64,000 nucleotides of DNA, taken from assembly GCF_003056405.1 (NCBI RefSeq), contig NZ_PYVZ01000003.1, positions 124,001-188,000 of the forward strand, given 5' to 3'. The notes beneath the pieces are model-generated. The model was given only the letters and a program-made list of their open reading frames with translations, ran no database searches and was not told where the DNA came from. Position numbers and translations under genes: made by a program. This DNA comes from Devosia indica. Its GTDB lineage: Bacteria > Pseudomonadota > Alphaproteobacteria > Rhizobiales > Devosiaceae. Shown piece after piece: positions 25,080 to 34,991 of the stretch; within the stretch, counting starts at the first letter, position 1, and the number at the start of each line of letters is the position of its first letter.

Positions 25080-27505
25080 GATGCGGCCTTCCTGGGTTTA
25101 CGGGCGCGCTTGGGCTTGTCCGGTTCCGATGGTGCCGGGGCCGGTTTCTTCTGGCGGCGCAACAGGGCCAGCACCGCCATGCCCGCGCCCATGACCACGG
25201 CAATCTCACCCAGCGTATCGAAGCCGCGGTAGTCCACCAGGATCACGTTGACGATGTTGTGCCCATGGGCGATCGGCACGCTGGTCGCGGTGAAGAAATC
25301 AGACAGGCGTGTGTCGAGCGTACCATTGAGCACCAACATCAGCAGCAGGCTGACGCCAAGCCCGCAAACGATCGCAAGTGCGCCATCGCGCGCCCAATCC
25401 TCGAAGGGCCGGTGATCGCGCTGATCGAGCCGCAAGCGCGTCATCACGAAGGTCAGGATGACCACCGAGAGAATTTCCACCATGAGCTGGGTAAAGGCCA
25501 GGTCCGGCGCGCCAAAGAGCAGGAAGATCAAGGCCACCGCGGTGCCCTGCACACCAAGCGAGAGGATCGCCACCAAACGCGACTGCGCAATTAGCACGGC
25601 GATGAGCCCAAGCACAGCCAGCGCCAACACGCCCCATTCATAAGGTGCCAGGGCTGGAAGAACCAGGCGCTGGCTCCAATCGCCCAGCTCGGCGGTCGGT
25701 TCCAGCCAATCGAGCCCACCCCAAACCAGCATAGGTCCGAACAGAGCAGCGGCCAGCGCGGCAAAGACAATTACCAGATAAAACTCAAGCTGACCGTGAT
25801 GCAGGAAGCGGGTCAGCGCCCCCGAAAATCGGATCAGGCTGAACATGACGATGTCGAACACCGTGTCGGCCGTCCAGCCAAGGGCCTTGTCGAAACGGCG
25901 CAGCAGGGTGCGAATGGTGTCCGCCTGGCGATAGACCAGAACGCCCAATAGCCAGGTCAATGCAGACAGCCAGAGCAGCAGGCTGGTGAAATCCAGCGCC
26001 AGCGTCAGATGGCTTTCCACAGCGCGCCCCAGAATAGCCGATGCTCCGGGCACCAGCACGTCATGGCCAAGCCAGTCGGGCAGGATACCGGCAATAATGC
26101 CACCGGCACCGAGCAGGATGGGGCCGGCGAGCATGGCGATTGGGGCCTCGTGCGGTTTTTTGGGTGTCGCAACAGCCTCGCCGAGGAAGGGCCGGATCAT
26201 CACCAACAGGGCCACACCGGCCAGCATGGCATTGCCCGCGATCAGCACGATCATCACCAGGATGGCAGTCCATTCACCGCTCATCAGCCCCAGATACATC
26301 TCTTCCTTGGCGAAATAACCAATGGTCAGCGGCAGGCCGATCATGGAGAGCGATGCCAGCGCCGCACCGATAAAGGTGACCGGCATCTTTTCGGCCAGTC
26401 CGCCCAGCGCGGTGATTTCCCGGGTTCCGGCCTCATGGTCGATAGCGCCCGCCACCATGAACAGGCCCGCCTTGTAGAAGGCGTGCGCCACGAAATAGAC
26501 CACCATGGCAGAAATCGCGTAGTCGCTGCCCAAACCGATCAGCAGCACCAGAAGGCCAAGCGAAGCAATCGTGGTCTGCGCCAGGATCTGCTTGAGATCG
26601 GTCTGCTTGAGCGCGCCCAGCGAACCCCAGATCAGCGTGATGCCGCCAAAGATAACCAGCGTATTGGTCCAGACATCCGTGCCCCCGAGCGAGGGCGTCA
26701 TGCGCGCCAGCAGATAGACGCCGGCCTGCACCATGGTGGCCGAATGCAGAAAAGCCGAAACCGGTGTCGGGGCCTCCATGGCGTTGGGCAACCAGAAATG
26801 CAGCGGGAACTGCGCCGACTTGGTGAAGGCGGCGCCGAGGAAGCAGATCAGCACCAGAAGATAAAGCTCGTTGCCGCGCAACACCTCGCCCATTTGGCGC
26901 ACCGCGCTCATCTCCCAGGTCCCGGCGAGCTGATAGACCAGGATGGCACCAGCCAGGAGGAACATGCCGCCAATATTGGTGAGCACCAGCGCCTGGATGG
27001 CGCCGCGCCGCGCCGCCTGGCGCGAATGGTCAAAGCCGATCAGCAGGAAGGAGGTGACCGAGGTCAATTCCCAGAACAGGAACAGGGCCAGCAAGCTGTC
27101 GGCCAGAACCAGCCCGAGCATGGCGCCCATGAAGGCCAGCATATAGCCCAGGAACCGGCCTTGGTGGTGATGCCCGGCAAGATAGGCCCCGGAATAGAGA
27201 ATGATCAGCGTGCCAACGCCGGAAATGGTCAGCGCAAAGATCAGGCTGAGACCATCGACCAGAAAGGAGAGGTTGATGCCGTAGGCCGGGATCCATTCAA
27301 TGACGCTGGAAACCGTTTCGCCGTGGATGACAGCATCGGCGAAGCCAAGCAGATAAAGGAAAATGCTGGCCGGAATGATCGCCAGAATCCACCCGGCATA
27401 TGCGCCCGCGAAACGCTGGATATACGGTGCCAGAATGGCAGCCACGAAGGGCGCAACGGCAGCAAGACCTATGCCTGCCTCAAATGACGACCCCAATGCT
27501 GCCAC
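25076..27505 (-). CDS. mrpA: Na+/H+ antiporter subunit A
   Basis: An 809-residue membrane protein. The first 500 residues are NuoL-like ([29 protein letters not shown], in part, with the conserved Glu; [23 protein letters not shown] with the conserved Lys). After a gap come the MrpA-specific C-terminal domain ([21 protein letters not shown]) and a short MbhE-like segment ([15 protein letters not shown]). A GTG at 27505 gives the longest form; a TTG at 27496 is better spaced from AAAGGAG and may be the real start. It heads the mrpABCDEFG operon. Confidence 0.93.
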   Translation of the reverse strand: MAALGSSFEAGIGLAAVAPFVAAILAPYIQRFAGAYAGWILAIIPASIFLYLLGFADAVIHGETVSSVIEWIPAYGINLSFLVDGLSLIFALTISGVGTLIILYSGAYLAGHHHQGRFLGYMLAFMGAMLGLVLADSLLALFLFWELTSVTSFLLIGFDHSRQAARRGAIQALVLTNIGGMFLLAGAILVYQLAGTWEMSAVRQMGEVLRGNELYLLVLICFLGAAFTKSAQFPLHFWLPNAMEAPTPVSAFLHSATMVQAGVYLLARMTPSLGGTDVWTNTLVIFGGITLIWGSLGALKQTDLKQILAQTTIASLGLLVLLIGLGSDYAISAMVVYFVAHAFYKAGLFMVAGAIDHEAGTREITALGGLAEKMPVTFIGAALASLSMIGLPLTIGYFAKEEMYLGLMSGEWTAILVMIVLIAGNAMLAGVALLVMIRPFLGEAVATPKKPHEAPIAMLAGPILLGAGGIIAGILPDWLGHDVLVPGASAILGRAVESHLTLALDFTSLLLWLSALTWLLGVLVYRQADTIRTLLRRFDKALGWTADTVFDIVMFSLIRFSGALTRFLHHGQLEFYLVIVFAALAAALFGPMLVWGGLDWLEPTAELGDWSQRLVLPALAPYEWGVLALAVLGLIAVLIAQSRLVAILSLGVQGTAVALIFLLFGAPDLAFTQLMVEILSVVILTFVMTRLRLDQRDHRPFEDWARDGALAIVCGLGVSLLLMLVLNGTLDTRLSDFFTATSVPIAHGHNIVNVILVDYRGFDTLGEIAVVMGAGMAVLALLRRQKKPAPAPSEPDKPKRARKPRKAAS

Positions 27506-27709
27506 TCCTTTCTCGCCTAAGCGCGATTCCGATGGAATTGGTTTGCGACCTTACTGATTGGGGCCCGTGGAACAAGCGGAATCGGTCAAGGTGCGACCAA
27601 AGGGCCAACAGATTTCGATCTCCAGCGGGGGTGGCAAAGCCGAGGCGGGCGGCCTATGTCCTGTGGCAAGTTCTTGTGGCAGCCCGCCGCCCACTCGTCC
27701 GGAGACACC

Positions 27710-29788
27710 ATGACCAAGGCCACCCCGCCCATAGCCAGGCGCATTCCTCACTCGCACACGCATCATACCATTACCCGCGATGACCCCTATGCGTGGCTGC
27801 GCGCCGAGAACTGGCAGGAGGTGATGCAGAAGCCCGAAACGCTCGACAAGGACATCCGCGCCTATCTCGAGGCCGAGAACGACTACTACGAGACCGAGTT
27901 CGGCCAACCGACGGCAGACCTGCAGGACAGGATCTACAAGGAGATTCGCGGTCGCATCAAAGAAGATGACAGCGGCGTTCCCTCGCCCGATGGCGCGTGG
28001 GCCTACAATACTCGTATGCTGGAGGGAAAGCAGTACCCCCTGATCGTCCGCACGCCGCGCGAGGGCGGTGATGAAACCGTACTGCTGGACTGCAATGCAG
28101 AGGCCGGAGACGGCTATTTCGGCTTTGCCGGCGCCGGACATGACCCATCCCACAGCTATATGACCTGGGCTGCCGATCGGGCCGGTTCGGAATATTTTGA
28201 TATCGTGGTGCGCGAGCTGGCCAGCGGCAAGGACATCGAAACGATCAAGGACACTGCGGGCAATACCGTATGGTCCGCCGATGGCCGGTCCTTCTACTAT
28301 ACCGAATATGACGACAATCATCGCCCGTTCCGCGTGCGCCACCACAGGCTAGGCACGGCGCAGGCAGAGGACCCCATCGTCTATGAAGAAAAGGACCCTG
28401 GCTTCTTCGTGGGCGTGGGCAAGACGCTGTCGGACAAGTTCATCGTCATCGACGCGCATGATCACCAGACCAGCGAAGTCTGGCTGATCGATGCCGAACA
28501 GGGTGGCGAGCCCCGCCTGGTCGCGCCGCGCGTGACGGATCGGGAATATGAGATCGAAGAGCGGGACGGCCTGCTCTATATGCGTACCAATGCGGACGGG
28601 GCTGAAGACTACAAGATCGTCACCGCCCCGGCCGACAATCCCGATGCCGAGAACTGGACTGACCTGGTCCCGCATCGGGAGGGTGTGCTGATCCTCGATA
28701 TCGCGGTGCTGTCCAACCATCTGCTCCGTCTCGAACGCGAGGACGGCCTGCCGCGCATTGTGGCGCGCGACCTGCGCACGGGCCAGGAGGAGACCGTCGG
28801 CTTTGAGGAAGAAGCTTATGCGCTGGGCATGTCGACCGGCTACGAGTTCGACACCAGTGTGTTCCGGCTGACCTATTCGTCGCCGACCACGCCCAGCCAG
28901 GTATTCGATGTCGATCTCGAGACCGGCGCGCGGACCCTGCTCAAGACCCAGGAAGTACCCTCGGGCCACGATCCTGCCGATTATGAGACCAAACGCTTGT
29001 TCGCAACGGCCGGTGACGGCGAACAGGTGCCGGTGACCCTGCTTTATCGCAAGGGCACAAAGCTTGATGGGTCCAACCCCACCCTGCTCTATGGCTATGG
29101 CTCCTATGGCATGTCGATGCCGGCCAGTTTTTCAGTTTCGGTTCTCTCGCTGGTCGATCGGGGCTTTGTCTATGCGATTGCCCATATTCGCGGCGGCATG
29201 GACAAGGGCTATCGCTGGTACAGGCAGGGCCGGCGCGAGCACAAGACCAACACCTTTTCCGACTTCATTGCTGCCGCCGAGATGCTGATCGAGACCGGCT
29301 ACACACAGAAGGGAAAGATCATCGCCCAGGGCGGGTCGGCCGGCGGCATGCTGATGGGCGCCATTGCCAATCTTCGGCCGGATCTCTGGGGCGGGATCAT
29401 CGCCCAGGTGCCGTTCGTGGACGTGCTCAACACCATGCTCGACGACACACTGCCCCTGACGCCGCCCGAATGGCCCGAATGGGGCAACCCGATCACCAGC
29501 GCAGAGGACTATGCCCGCATCGCCGCGTATGCGCCCTATGAGGCCGTCTCGGCGCAGGCCTATCCGCCGATCTTCGCATTGGCCGGTCTTACCGACCCGC
29601 GGGTGACTTATTGGGAGCCGGCTAAATGGGTAGCAAAACTGCGGGCAACCAAGAGCGGGGACGCACCATTATATCTCAAGACCAATATGAGCGCCGGCCA
29701 TGCTGGTGCGTCCGGTCGCTTCGACCGCCTCAAGGAAACCGCCCAGTGCTATGCTTTTGCAATAAAGTCAGCCGGACTGGACGGTTAG
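27710..29788 (+). CDS. ptrB: Oligopeptidase B (S9 family serine peptidase)
   Basis: A 692-residue soluble peptidase that cleaves short peptides after Lys or Arg. The ATG at 27710 follows GGAGA. The N-terminal seven-bladed propeller covers about residues 70-400 (DDPYAWLRAENW before it). The alpha/beta-hydrolase domain has the family markers YGYGSYG, RGGMDKGYRWY and GGSAGGML. The catalytic triad is visible as S543, D629 (LTDPRV) and H664 (AGHAGASGRF). No signal peptide. It is divergent from mrpA and seems to be transcribed alone. Confidence 0.93.
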   Translation: MTKATPPIARRIPHSHTHHTITRDDPYAWLRAENWQEVMQKPETLDKDIRAYLEAENDYYETEFGQPTADLQDRIYKEIRGRIKEDDSGVPSPDGAWAYNTRMLEGKQYPLIVRTPREGGDETVLLDCNAEAGDGYFGFAGAGHDPSHSYMTWAADRAGSEYFDIVVRELASGKDIETIKDTAGNTVWSADGRSFYYTEYDDNHRPFRVRHHRLGTAQAEDPIVYEEKDPGFFVGVGKTLSDKFIVIDAHDHQTSEVWLIDAEQGGEPRLVAPRVTDREYEIEERDGLLYMRTNADGAEDYKIVTAPADNPDAENWTDLVPHREGVLILDIAVLSNHLLRLEREDGLPRIVARDLRTGQEETVGFEEEAYALGMSTGYEFDTSVFRLTYSSPTTPSQVFDVDLETGARTLLKTQEVPSGHDPADYETKRLFATAGDGEQVPVTLLYRKGTKLDGSNPTLLYGYGSYGMSMPASFSVSVLSLVDRGFVYAIAHIRGGMDKGYRWYRQGRREHKTNTFSDFIAAAEMLIETGYTQKGKIIAQGGSAGGMLMGAIANLRPDLWGGIIAQVPFVDVLNTMLDDTLPLTPPEWPEWGNPITSAEDYARIAAYAPYEAVSAQAYPPIFALAGLTDPRVTYWEPAKWVAKLRATKSGDAPLYLKTNMSAGHAGASGRFDRLKETAQCYAFAIKSAGLDG

Positions 29789-29887
29789 TTGCCGGCGCGA
29801 CATTGTTGCGCCAAACGCATCTGCCTATAACCAGAGCCGAAATGCGGCTCTCGCCAGCGTCATCCTGAAATCCAACCGGAGGCTAAC

Positions 29888-30493
29888 ATGACCACGTTTG
29901 AACTGCCCGCCCTGCCCTATGCCTATGATGCACTGGGCCCCTACATGTCGGCGGAAACCCTGGAGTTTCACCACGACAAGCACCATCAGGCCTATGTGAC
30001 CAACGGCAACAACCTGCTCAAGGACTCCGGCCTTGAGGGCAAGAGTCTCGAAGAGATCGTCAAGGAAAGCCACGGCAAGAATGCGGGCCTGTTCAACAAT
30101 GCGGGCCAGCATTACAACCACATCCACTTCTGGAACTGGATGAAGCCCAATGGCGGCGGCACGTCGCTGCCGGGCAAGCTGCAGGCGGCGGTCGACAGCG
30201 ACCTTGGCGGCTTTGACAAGCTGCGCGCCGACTTCATCGCGGCCGGCACCACCCAGTTCGGTTCGGGCTGGGCCTGGATCGCGGTCAAGAACGGCAAGCT
30301 GGAAGTGGCCAAGACGCCGAACGGGGAATCGCCGCTGGTCAATGGCGCCAGCCCGATCCTGGGCGTGGATGTGTGGGAGCACTCCTATTACATCGACTAC
30401 CGCAATGCCCGCCCGAAATATCTCGAAGCCTGGTTCGATAACCTGGTGAACTGGGAGTATGTGGAGAAGATGTTCGAGGAAGCCACCGCCTGA
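29888..30493 (+). CDS. sodB: Superoxide dismutase, Fe-type
   Basis: A 201-residue cytoplasmic enzyme that dismutates superoxide. Metal ligands are H28, H78, D161 and H165 (the last two in VDVWEHSYYIDY). Gln74 in NAGQHYNH aligns with Q69 of E. coli FeSOD, while MnSOD has Gly there, so an iron enzyme is more likely, although cambialistic forms exist. The start has GGAGG at 29877-29881, seven bases before the ATG. A strong terminator follows at 30520-30545. Length is standard. Confidence 0.95.
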   Translation: MTTFELPALPYAYDALGPYMSAETLEFHHDKHHQAYVTNGNNLLKDSGLEGKSLEEIVKESHGKNAGLFNNAGQHYNHIHFWNWMKPNGGGTSLPGKLQAAVDSDLGGFDKLRADFIAAGTTQFGSGWAWIAVKNGKLEVAKTPNGESPLVNGASPILGVDVWEHSYYIDYRNARPKYLEAWFDNLVNWEYVEKMFEEATA

Positions 30494-30519
30494 TTGCGGT
30501 GCTTCATTGCTAGATCAAG

Positions 30520-30545
30520 CGGCGGGAGTGATCCCGCCGTTTTTT
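30520..30545 (+). terminator. Intrinsic terminator of sodB
   Basis: CGGCGGGA (30520-30527) pairs with TCCCGCCG (30532-30539) around a four-base loop, followed by six T residues. It also separates sodB from the convergent YbaN-like gene that ends at 30553. Confidence 0.88.
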
Positions 30546-30552
30546 GTTGGCG

Positions 30553-30930
30553 CTATTCTGTCTTGGCGGGCGCCGAGCCATTGGGCCGGGAGAGGACAAA
30601 GCCTGCACTGCCGCCCAGAATGGCGGCACCGGTCAGCCATAGCCAGTAGCCGGGCTTCGCGCCGATCCAGAAAAACACCACGCCCACGGCAATGCCGCAG
30701 CAGGCCAGGATCTTGGCGCGGCGCGGAATGGCGCCCTGATCCCGCCAGGCGCGCAGCAGGCCGCCGAATCTGGGATGTTCAAGCAGCCAGCGTTCCAGCC
30801 GTGGCGAGGAGCGGGCGAAGAACCAGGTCGCAAGGATCAGCAGCGGCGTGGTGGGCAGCAGCGGCAGGAAGGCGCCGACAATGCCGAGGCCCGTCATGGC
30901 CAGCCCCAGTAGCAGATAGATGGGTCGCAA
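30553..30930 (-). CDS. YbaN-family (DUF454) inner-membrane protein
   Basis: A 125-residue protein with a DUF454 core: LGLAMTGLGIVGAFLPLLPTTPLLIL, in part, with LPLLPTTPF-like motif, then CFARSSPR-type FFARSSPRLERWLLEHP and LLRAWRDQGAIPRRAK. Two to four hydrophobic segments place it in the inner membrane. The family is widespread and small, with no known activity. It converges on sodB. Confidence 0.85.
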   Translation of the reverse strand: MRPIYLLLGLAMTGLGIVGAFLPLLPTTPLLILATWFFARSSPRLERWLLEHPRFGGLLRAWRDQGAIPRRAKILACCGIAVGVVFFWIGAKPGYWLWLTGAAILGGSAGFVLSRPNGSAPAKTE

Positions 30931-31101
30931 CGGTCCCGCTCGCGCCGGTCAACAATGGCCCGCAATCAACCAGTGCAGGGCCCCAGACGCAACCGGTCGC
31001 GGTGCCGCAGGCTGCTATTGTCTCTTGAGAACTGGAACCGCGCTCTTCTATCCCCCGTTTGAGCATGTTAACGAAGGCTTAACGAGATGAAGGGGATTTG
31101 C

Positions 31102-31653
31102 GTGACTGCTGCGGGCAAGACCATCGCCATTCTGGCCGCTAATCCGGCCCTCAGCGCCCTGCTGACCATGGTGCTGGCTGGCGACTCACGCCTGCGCGTC
31201 CGCCCCTTCGACAGCGAGGCGGAGCTGTTTGCCTATATGCGCATCGCCCCGCTCGACATGCTGGTGGTCGATTTCGACCGCGAAGGCCGACCGGCTTATG
31301 AGATGGTGGAAGCCATCCGCCTCGATCCCGGCCTGGTGTCGCGGGACCTGCCCGTCATTGCCATGACCCGCGCGGTTACCCCGCCCATGCGCCAGCAGGC
31401 GATTAGCGCCGGAATTGACGAGGTGCTGGTCAAGCCGATGTCGCCGCGCCATCTGCTGCAGCGGGTGCAGGCACGCCTGCTCAATCGCAGCGTCATCGGC
31501 GCATTGGGCTTTGGCTATCGTGGACCGGAGCGGCGCAATCGCGTGCCCATGCGCACGCCAGAGCCGCATCCGGGCCGGCGCTATACCGACAATGTGGTGC
31601 CGCTGTTTCCCGACCGGCGCGCCGCACGGCCAGACCAGGGTCCGCTGGCGTAA
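31102..31653 (+). CDS. Stand-alone receiver (REC) domain protein with altered acidic pocket
   Basis: I placed the start at the GTG at 31102 because AAGGGGA lies just upstream; an ATG at 31087 is also in frame. It has a response-regulator receiver fold over about residues 8-125: the likely phosphorylation Asp in LDMLVVDFD, the Thr in VIAMTRAV and the Lys in EVLVKPMS. The first strand ends AILAANPALS, without the usual pair of acidic residues that bind Mg2+, so phosphorylation may be weak or absent. The basic C-terminal tail (GPERRNRVPMRT) has no recognised output domain. Confidence 0.75.
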   Translation: MTAAGKTIAILAANPALSALLTMVLAGDSRLRVRPFDSEAELFAYMRIAPLDMLVVDFDREGRPAYEMVEAIRLDPGLVSRDLPVIAMTRAVTPPMRQQAISAGIDEVLVKPMSPRHLLQRVQARLLNRSVIGALGFGYRGPERRNRVPMRTPEPHPGRRYTDNVVPLFPDRRAARPDQGPLA

Positions 31654-31657
31654 TCGC

Positions 31658-32209
31658 CTAGCCCCGCTGCTCGAATACCCAGAGCACCTTGTTCCAGAGA
31701 TCTTCCACGGTGTCGGCGAACTGGATATTGCGGTCATGATGGGGCACCGAAGCCGCCAGCACATCGGCAGCAAAGCCGCGCACCACTTCAAAGGCACGGT
31801 GCCGGTTGAGCATGACGACGGGCCGCGAGGCGCCTGACGCCCAGGCGCCAAACAGCGCGGAGACCGAAGCGAGAGACCCCGGCAGGACCACAAAGGCCGC
31901 GCTTTGCGCCGCGAGATAGGTCTGCCGTTCCGCCTTGTCCGGCACAATGGTGATCGGCACATCCGCCAGCGCCTGTGGCAACACAATGCTCGCATCCGCC
32001 ACGATCTCGACCGCGCCGCCTGCGGTGCGGGCGGCGGTGATCAATGGCACGGGGATGATACCATTTTCGGCCAGGCACAGCATGCGGGCGCCCTTGCGCG
32101 CAAAGACGCGCCCGACTTCACCCATCAGGCTGGCGCGTTCGGGATCACCCGGTCCTTTGTCGGAGGCGAAAATGGCGACAGAAATAGAGGTTTGCGTCGG
32201 ACTGGCCAT
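31658..32209 (-). CDS. SLOG/LOG-like Rossmann-fold protein
   Basis: A 183-residue protein. The order of elements resembles LOG (lysine decarboxylase-like) and wider SLOG proteins: ISVAIFASDKGPGD at the N-terminus, VFARKGARMLCL, and FVVLPGSLASVSALFGAW in place of the PGGxGTxxE motif. The catalytic-type Glu and Gly-Thr are not conserved, so cytokinin-phosphoribohydrolase activity is unlikely and a nucleotide-binding role is more plausible. It follows the HerA-like ATPase gene by one base on the same strand, suggesting joint function. Assignment is by fold only. Confidence 0.5.
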   Translation of the reverse strand: MASPTQTSISVAIFASDKGPGDPERASLMGEVGRVFARKGARMLCLAENGIIPVPLITAARTAGGAVEIVADASIVLPQALADVPITIVPDKAERQTYLAAQSAAFVVLPGSLASVSALFGAWASGASRPVVMLNRHRAFEVVRGFAADVLAASVPHHDRNIQFADTVEDLWNKVLWVFEQRG

Positions 32210-32210
32210 G

Positions 32211-33719
32211 TCAGCGTCTCCCCTTCAGGCCGCCCAGAATGCCGCGCACCAGCTCACGGCCCAGGGTATTGGCGACCGTGCGGGCAAACGACGTCATCGC
32301 TGCCTCGGTGGGCGACTGGCGTGTGCTGCGGCGGGGTGCTGCGGCCTTTTCCGCCCGCGCCCGTTCCTTGGCCAATTGTTCGGCTTCTTCAAGCCTTTGC
32401 GCCTCAAAAGCGGCGCGCTCCTCGGCCAATTGCTTTTCGCGCGCCCGCTTGTGCAGCACTTCAAAGGCCGATTCGCGGTCCAGAACGGTATCGTAAAGCC
32501 CACCTACCGGCGAGTTGGCGAGGGCCGCATCCCGCTCGGCCGGAGAGATCGGCCCGACCTGCGCCGAAGGCGGGCGAATGAACGTGCGCCCCACCATGGA
32601 AGGCACACCCTTGGCTTCGAGAACGGACACCAGCGCCTCACCGATGCCGAGCTGGGTGATCGCTTCCTCGGTCGAAAATGCAGGGTTGGGCCGGAACGTC
32701 TCGGCTGCCACCCGCACCGCTTTCTGTTCGCGCGGCGTATAGGCACGCAGGGCATGCTGGATGCGATTGGCGAGCTGGGCCAGCACGCTTTCGGGGATAT
32801 CGACCGGGTTCTGGGTGACGAAATACACGCCGACGCCCTTGGAGCGGATCAGCTTGACCACCTGCTCAACCTTGTCGATCAGGGCCTTGGGCGCGTCGTC
32901 GAACAGCAAATGGGCCTCGTCGAAGAAGAACACCAGTTTCGGCTTGTCCGGATCGCCCACCTCGGGCAGCACCTCGAACAATTCCGAGAGCAGCCAGAGC
33001 AGGAAGGTCGCATAGAGCCGCGGCGACTGCATGAGCTGGTCGGCCGCCAGGATCGAGACCACGCCCCGCCCGTCGGCATCGGTGCGCATCAGATCGTCGA
33101 TGGCCAGTGCCCGTTCTCCGAAGAAATGGTCGGCGCCCTGTTGCTCAAGCACTAGCAAGGCGCGCTGGATGGCGCCGATCGAGGCCGTGGTGACATTGCC
33201 ATAGCGCGCAGAAATTTCTCGGGCCCGCTCCTGGACCTCTACCAGCAATGCCCGCAAATCCTTGAGATCGAGCAGCAACAGGCCTTCTTCGTCGGCCACG
33301 CGGAAAGCGATGTTGAGCACGCCTTCCTGGGTGTCGTTGAGGTCGAGAATGCGGCTGAGCAATACCGGGCCCATTTCCGAAATGGTGGCGCGGACCGGAT
33401 GGCCCTGCTTGCCGAACAAGTCCCAGAAGATCACCGGATAGACATCGTCGGCAAAGTCGGTGAAGCCGATTTCCTCGGCCCGCCTGGTCTGCCAGTCCTG
33501 CGCCTTGCCCATGCGGGAAACGCCGGAGAGGTCGCCCTTGATATCGGCGGCGAAGACGGGCACGCCGGCCGCCGAAAAGCCTTCGGCTAGTACCTGCAGG
33601 CTCACCGTCTTGCCTGTTCCGGTTGCGCCGGTAATCAGCCCGTGGCGATTGGCATATTTGAGCTTGAGATATTCCGGCTTGTCGCTCACGCCCAGAAAGA
33701 TTTCGCCGTCCACGAGCAT
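32211..33719 (-). CDS. HerA-like ATPase (DUF853 family)
   Basis: A 502-residue AAA+-like/FtsK-HerA-type ATPase. Walker A is GATGTGKT at residues 31-38, Walker B is [12 protein letters not shown], and [14 protein letters not shown] is the conserved sensor/arginine region of DUF853 proteins. A basic, Glu/Ala-rich coiled stretch lies near 425-470. There is no membrane segment or HAS-barrel before Walker A. HerA proteins pump DNA and work with nucleases in repair or defence. No nuclease gene adjoins it; the neighbour is the SLOG-like gene, one base downstream. Confidence 0.85.
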   Translation of the reverse strand: MLVDGEIFLGVSDKPEYLKLKYANRHGLITGATGTGKTVSLQVLAEGFSAAGVPVFAADIKGDLSGVSRMGKAQDWQTRRAEEIGFTDFADDVYPVIFWDLFGKQGHPVRATISEMGPVLLSRILDLNDTQEGVLNIAFRVADEEGLLLLDLKDLRALLVEVQERAREISARYGNVTTASIGAIQRALLVLEQQGADHFFGERALAIDDLMRTDADGRGVVSILAADQLMQSPRLYATFLLWLLSELFEVLPEVGDPDKPKLVFFFDEAHLLFDDAPKALIDKVEQVVKLIRSKGVGVYFVTQNPVDIPESVLAQLANRIQHALRAYTPREQKAVRVAAETFRPNPAFSTEEAITQLGIGEALVSVLEAKGVPSMVGRTFIRPPSAQVGPISPAERDAALANSPVGGLYDTVLDRESAFEVLHKRAREKQLAEERAAFEAQRLEEAEQLAKERARAEKAAAPRRSTRQSPTEAAMTSFARTVANTLGRELVRGILGGLKGRR

Positions 33720-33870
33720 GCCGCATCACCTGTTGGTCTGTTGTTGGCCGTTCTTATAGCCGCCCAGCAGCGGTCGGAACAAGCAAGGCACCGGCCGACG
33801 ACCAGTGTGAGGCTCAAAAACTTGCCATTTGGCACAAAGCGCCCTATTTATTGCCAACAGGAGTTGAACC

Positions 33871-34281
33871 ATGCTGCATGAACTGCCACGGACAGAAGCC
33901 ATACCTGAACTGGCCGCTATCACCGATGCGGAATCGGCAGCCATGGCCCGTGCGGTGATGCGGCTGTTTGAGCGCTGGGGCGTGAGTGATGCGGAAGCCC
34001 GCGATATCCTCGGAGGGTTGGCCGCCAGGACCCATGCCCGCTGGAAAGCCGGTGAACCGGGCCGGATTGACCGCGACCTGGCCACACGCCTGTCGCTGCT
34101 GATGGGTATTCACAAGGGCCTGCGCTATCTGTTCACCGATCCCGAGCGCGGTTATGCCTGGGTGAAAAAGCCCAATCGGGATTTCGCCGGCCGCACACCG
34201 GTCGAAGTCATGGCCGAGGGCAGCCTGTTCGCCCTGGCGCGGGTGCGCAGCTATCTCGATGCCGAGCGTGGCGGCTGGTGA
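33871..34281 (+). CDS. Antitoxin with Xre-like/MbcA-ParS toxin-binding domain
   Basis: A 136-residue protein. The N-terminal part (ARAVMRLFERWGVSDAEARDILGG) is the Xre-like helix-turn-helix of MbcA-type antitoxins; the C-terminal part (GLRYLFTDPERGYAWVKKPN, FAGRTPVEVM) is the toxin-binding domain, in which RTPVEVM is the family signature. It is coupled to the RES toxin by a GTGA overlap at 34278-34281. Such antitoxins block the NAD+-degrading toxin and repress their own operon. Confidence 0.88.
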   Translation: MLHELPRTEAIPELAAITDAESAAMARAVMRLFERWGVSDAEARDILGGLAARTHARWKAGEPGRIDRDLATRLSLLMGIHKGLRYLFTDPERGYAWVKKPNRDFAGRTPVEVMAEGSLFALARVRSYLDAERGGW

Positions 34282-34970
34282 GCGATACCCCTGCCCTCAC
34301 GCGGGTCACATGGCTTAAGGCCTACCGCCTGATCCGCTCGATTTACCCGCCCATCGACCTGTTTGAAGACATCGCCGACCCGCGCGACTGGGAGGCGCTG
34401 GCTTCGGCCGAATCGAAAACCAATCCACGCCTCTGGAGCCATCTGGGCCGGCTCGACCTTGTGCCGCCCGAGCGCCGTGTCAGCGGACCGGGCGCGAGCT
34501 ATCTCATGGCGCCCTTTGTCCATGCCAGCCATGACCGGCCCGGCCGCTTCTCCGATGGCAGCTATGGGGTCTACAGCGCCGGCAATGCCGAAGAAGTCGC
34601 GATCCGCGAAGTCGCCTATCATCATGGCCGCGCCATGGCCGCCAGCGCGGAGGCGCCAGGCTGGACCTCGCAATTCCGCATGCTGGTCAATCGGCTCGAT
34701 CTCGATCTGCATGACGCCCGGCCGTTCGACCGTTTTCACGACCCGGACGATTATCAGGCGCCGCAGACCCTTGGCCGGCAGCTTCGGCGCGCAGGCAGCA
34801 ATGGCATTGTCTATCGCAGTGTGCGCCATGCGGACGGCGAATGCGCCGCCATCTTCTGGCCTGACCTGATCCCGGTGCCGGTGCAGGCCGATCATTTCGA
34901 CTATCACTGGGACGGCGAAAAGGTCGACCGCATCCGCAATTGTGGAACCGGGACGATTTACGGGCTTTGA
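34278..34970 (+). CDS. RES-domain toxin (NAD+-degrading)
   Basis: A 230-residue protein beginning at a GTG that overlaps the antitoxin stop. RES domains carry an essential Arg, Tyr, Glu and Ser; candidates here are in AYRLIRSIYPP, GSYGVYSAGNAEEVAIREVAYH and SNGIVYRSVRH. Characterised members (for example MbcT of Mycobacterium tuberculosis) degrade NAD+ by phosphorolysis and are toxic without antitoxin. The coding frame appears intact. It converges on the asparaginase gene, with 21 bp between the stops. Confidence 0.88.
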   Translation: MSDTPALTRVTWLKAYRLIRSIYPPIDLFEDIADPRDWEALASAESKTNPRLWSHLGRLDLVPPERRVSGPGASYLMAPFVHASHDRPGRFSDGSYGVYSAGNAEEVAIREVAYHHGRAMAASAEAPGWTSQFRMLVNRLDLDLHDARPFDRFHDPDDYQAPQTLGRQLRRAGSNGIVYRSVRHADGECAAIFWPDLIPVPVQADHFDYHWDGEKVDRIRNCGTGTIYGL

Positions 34971-34991
34971 GAGCTTGCGCCAGGCTGCTGG

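Noticed and set aside
26009-27487. A 492-codon plus-strand frame opposite mrpA
   Set aside because: GC-rich coding DNA produces such shadows; the product is rich in His, Gln and Arg without domain, and mrpA is certain.
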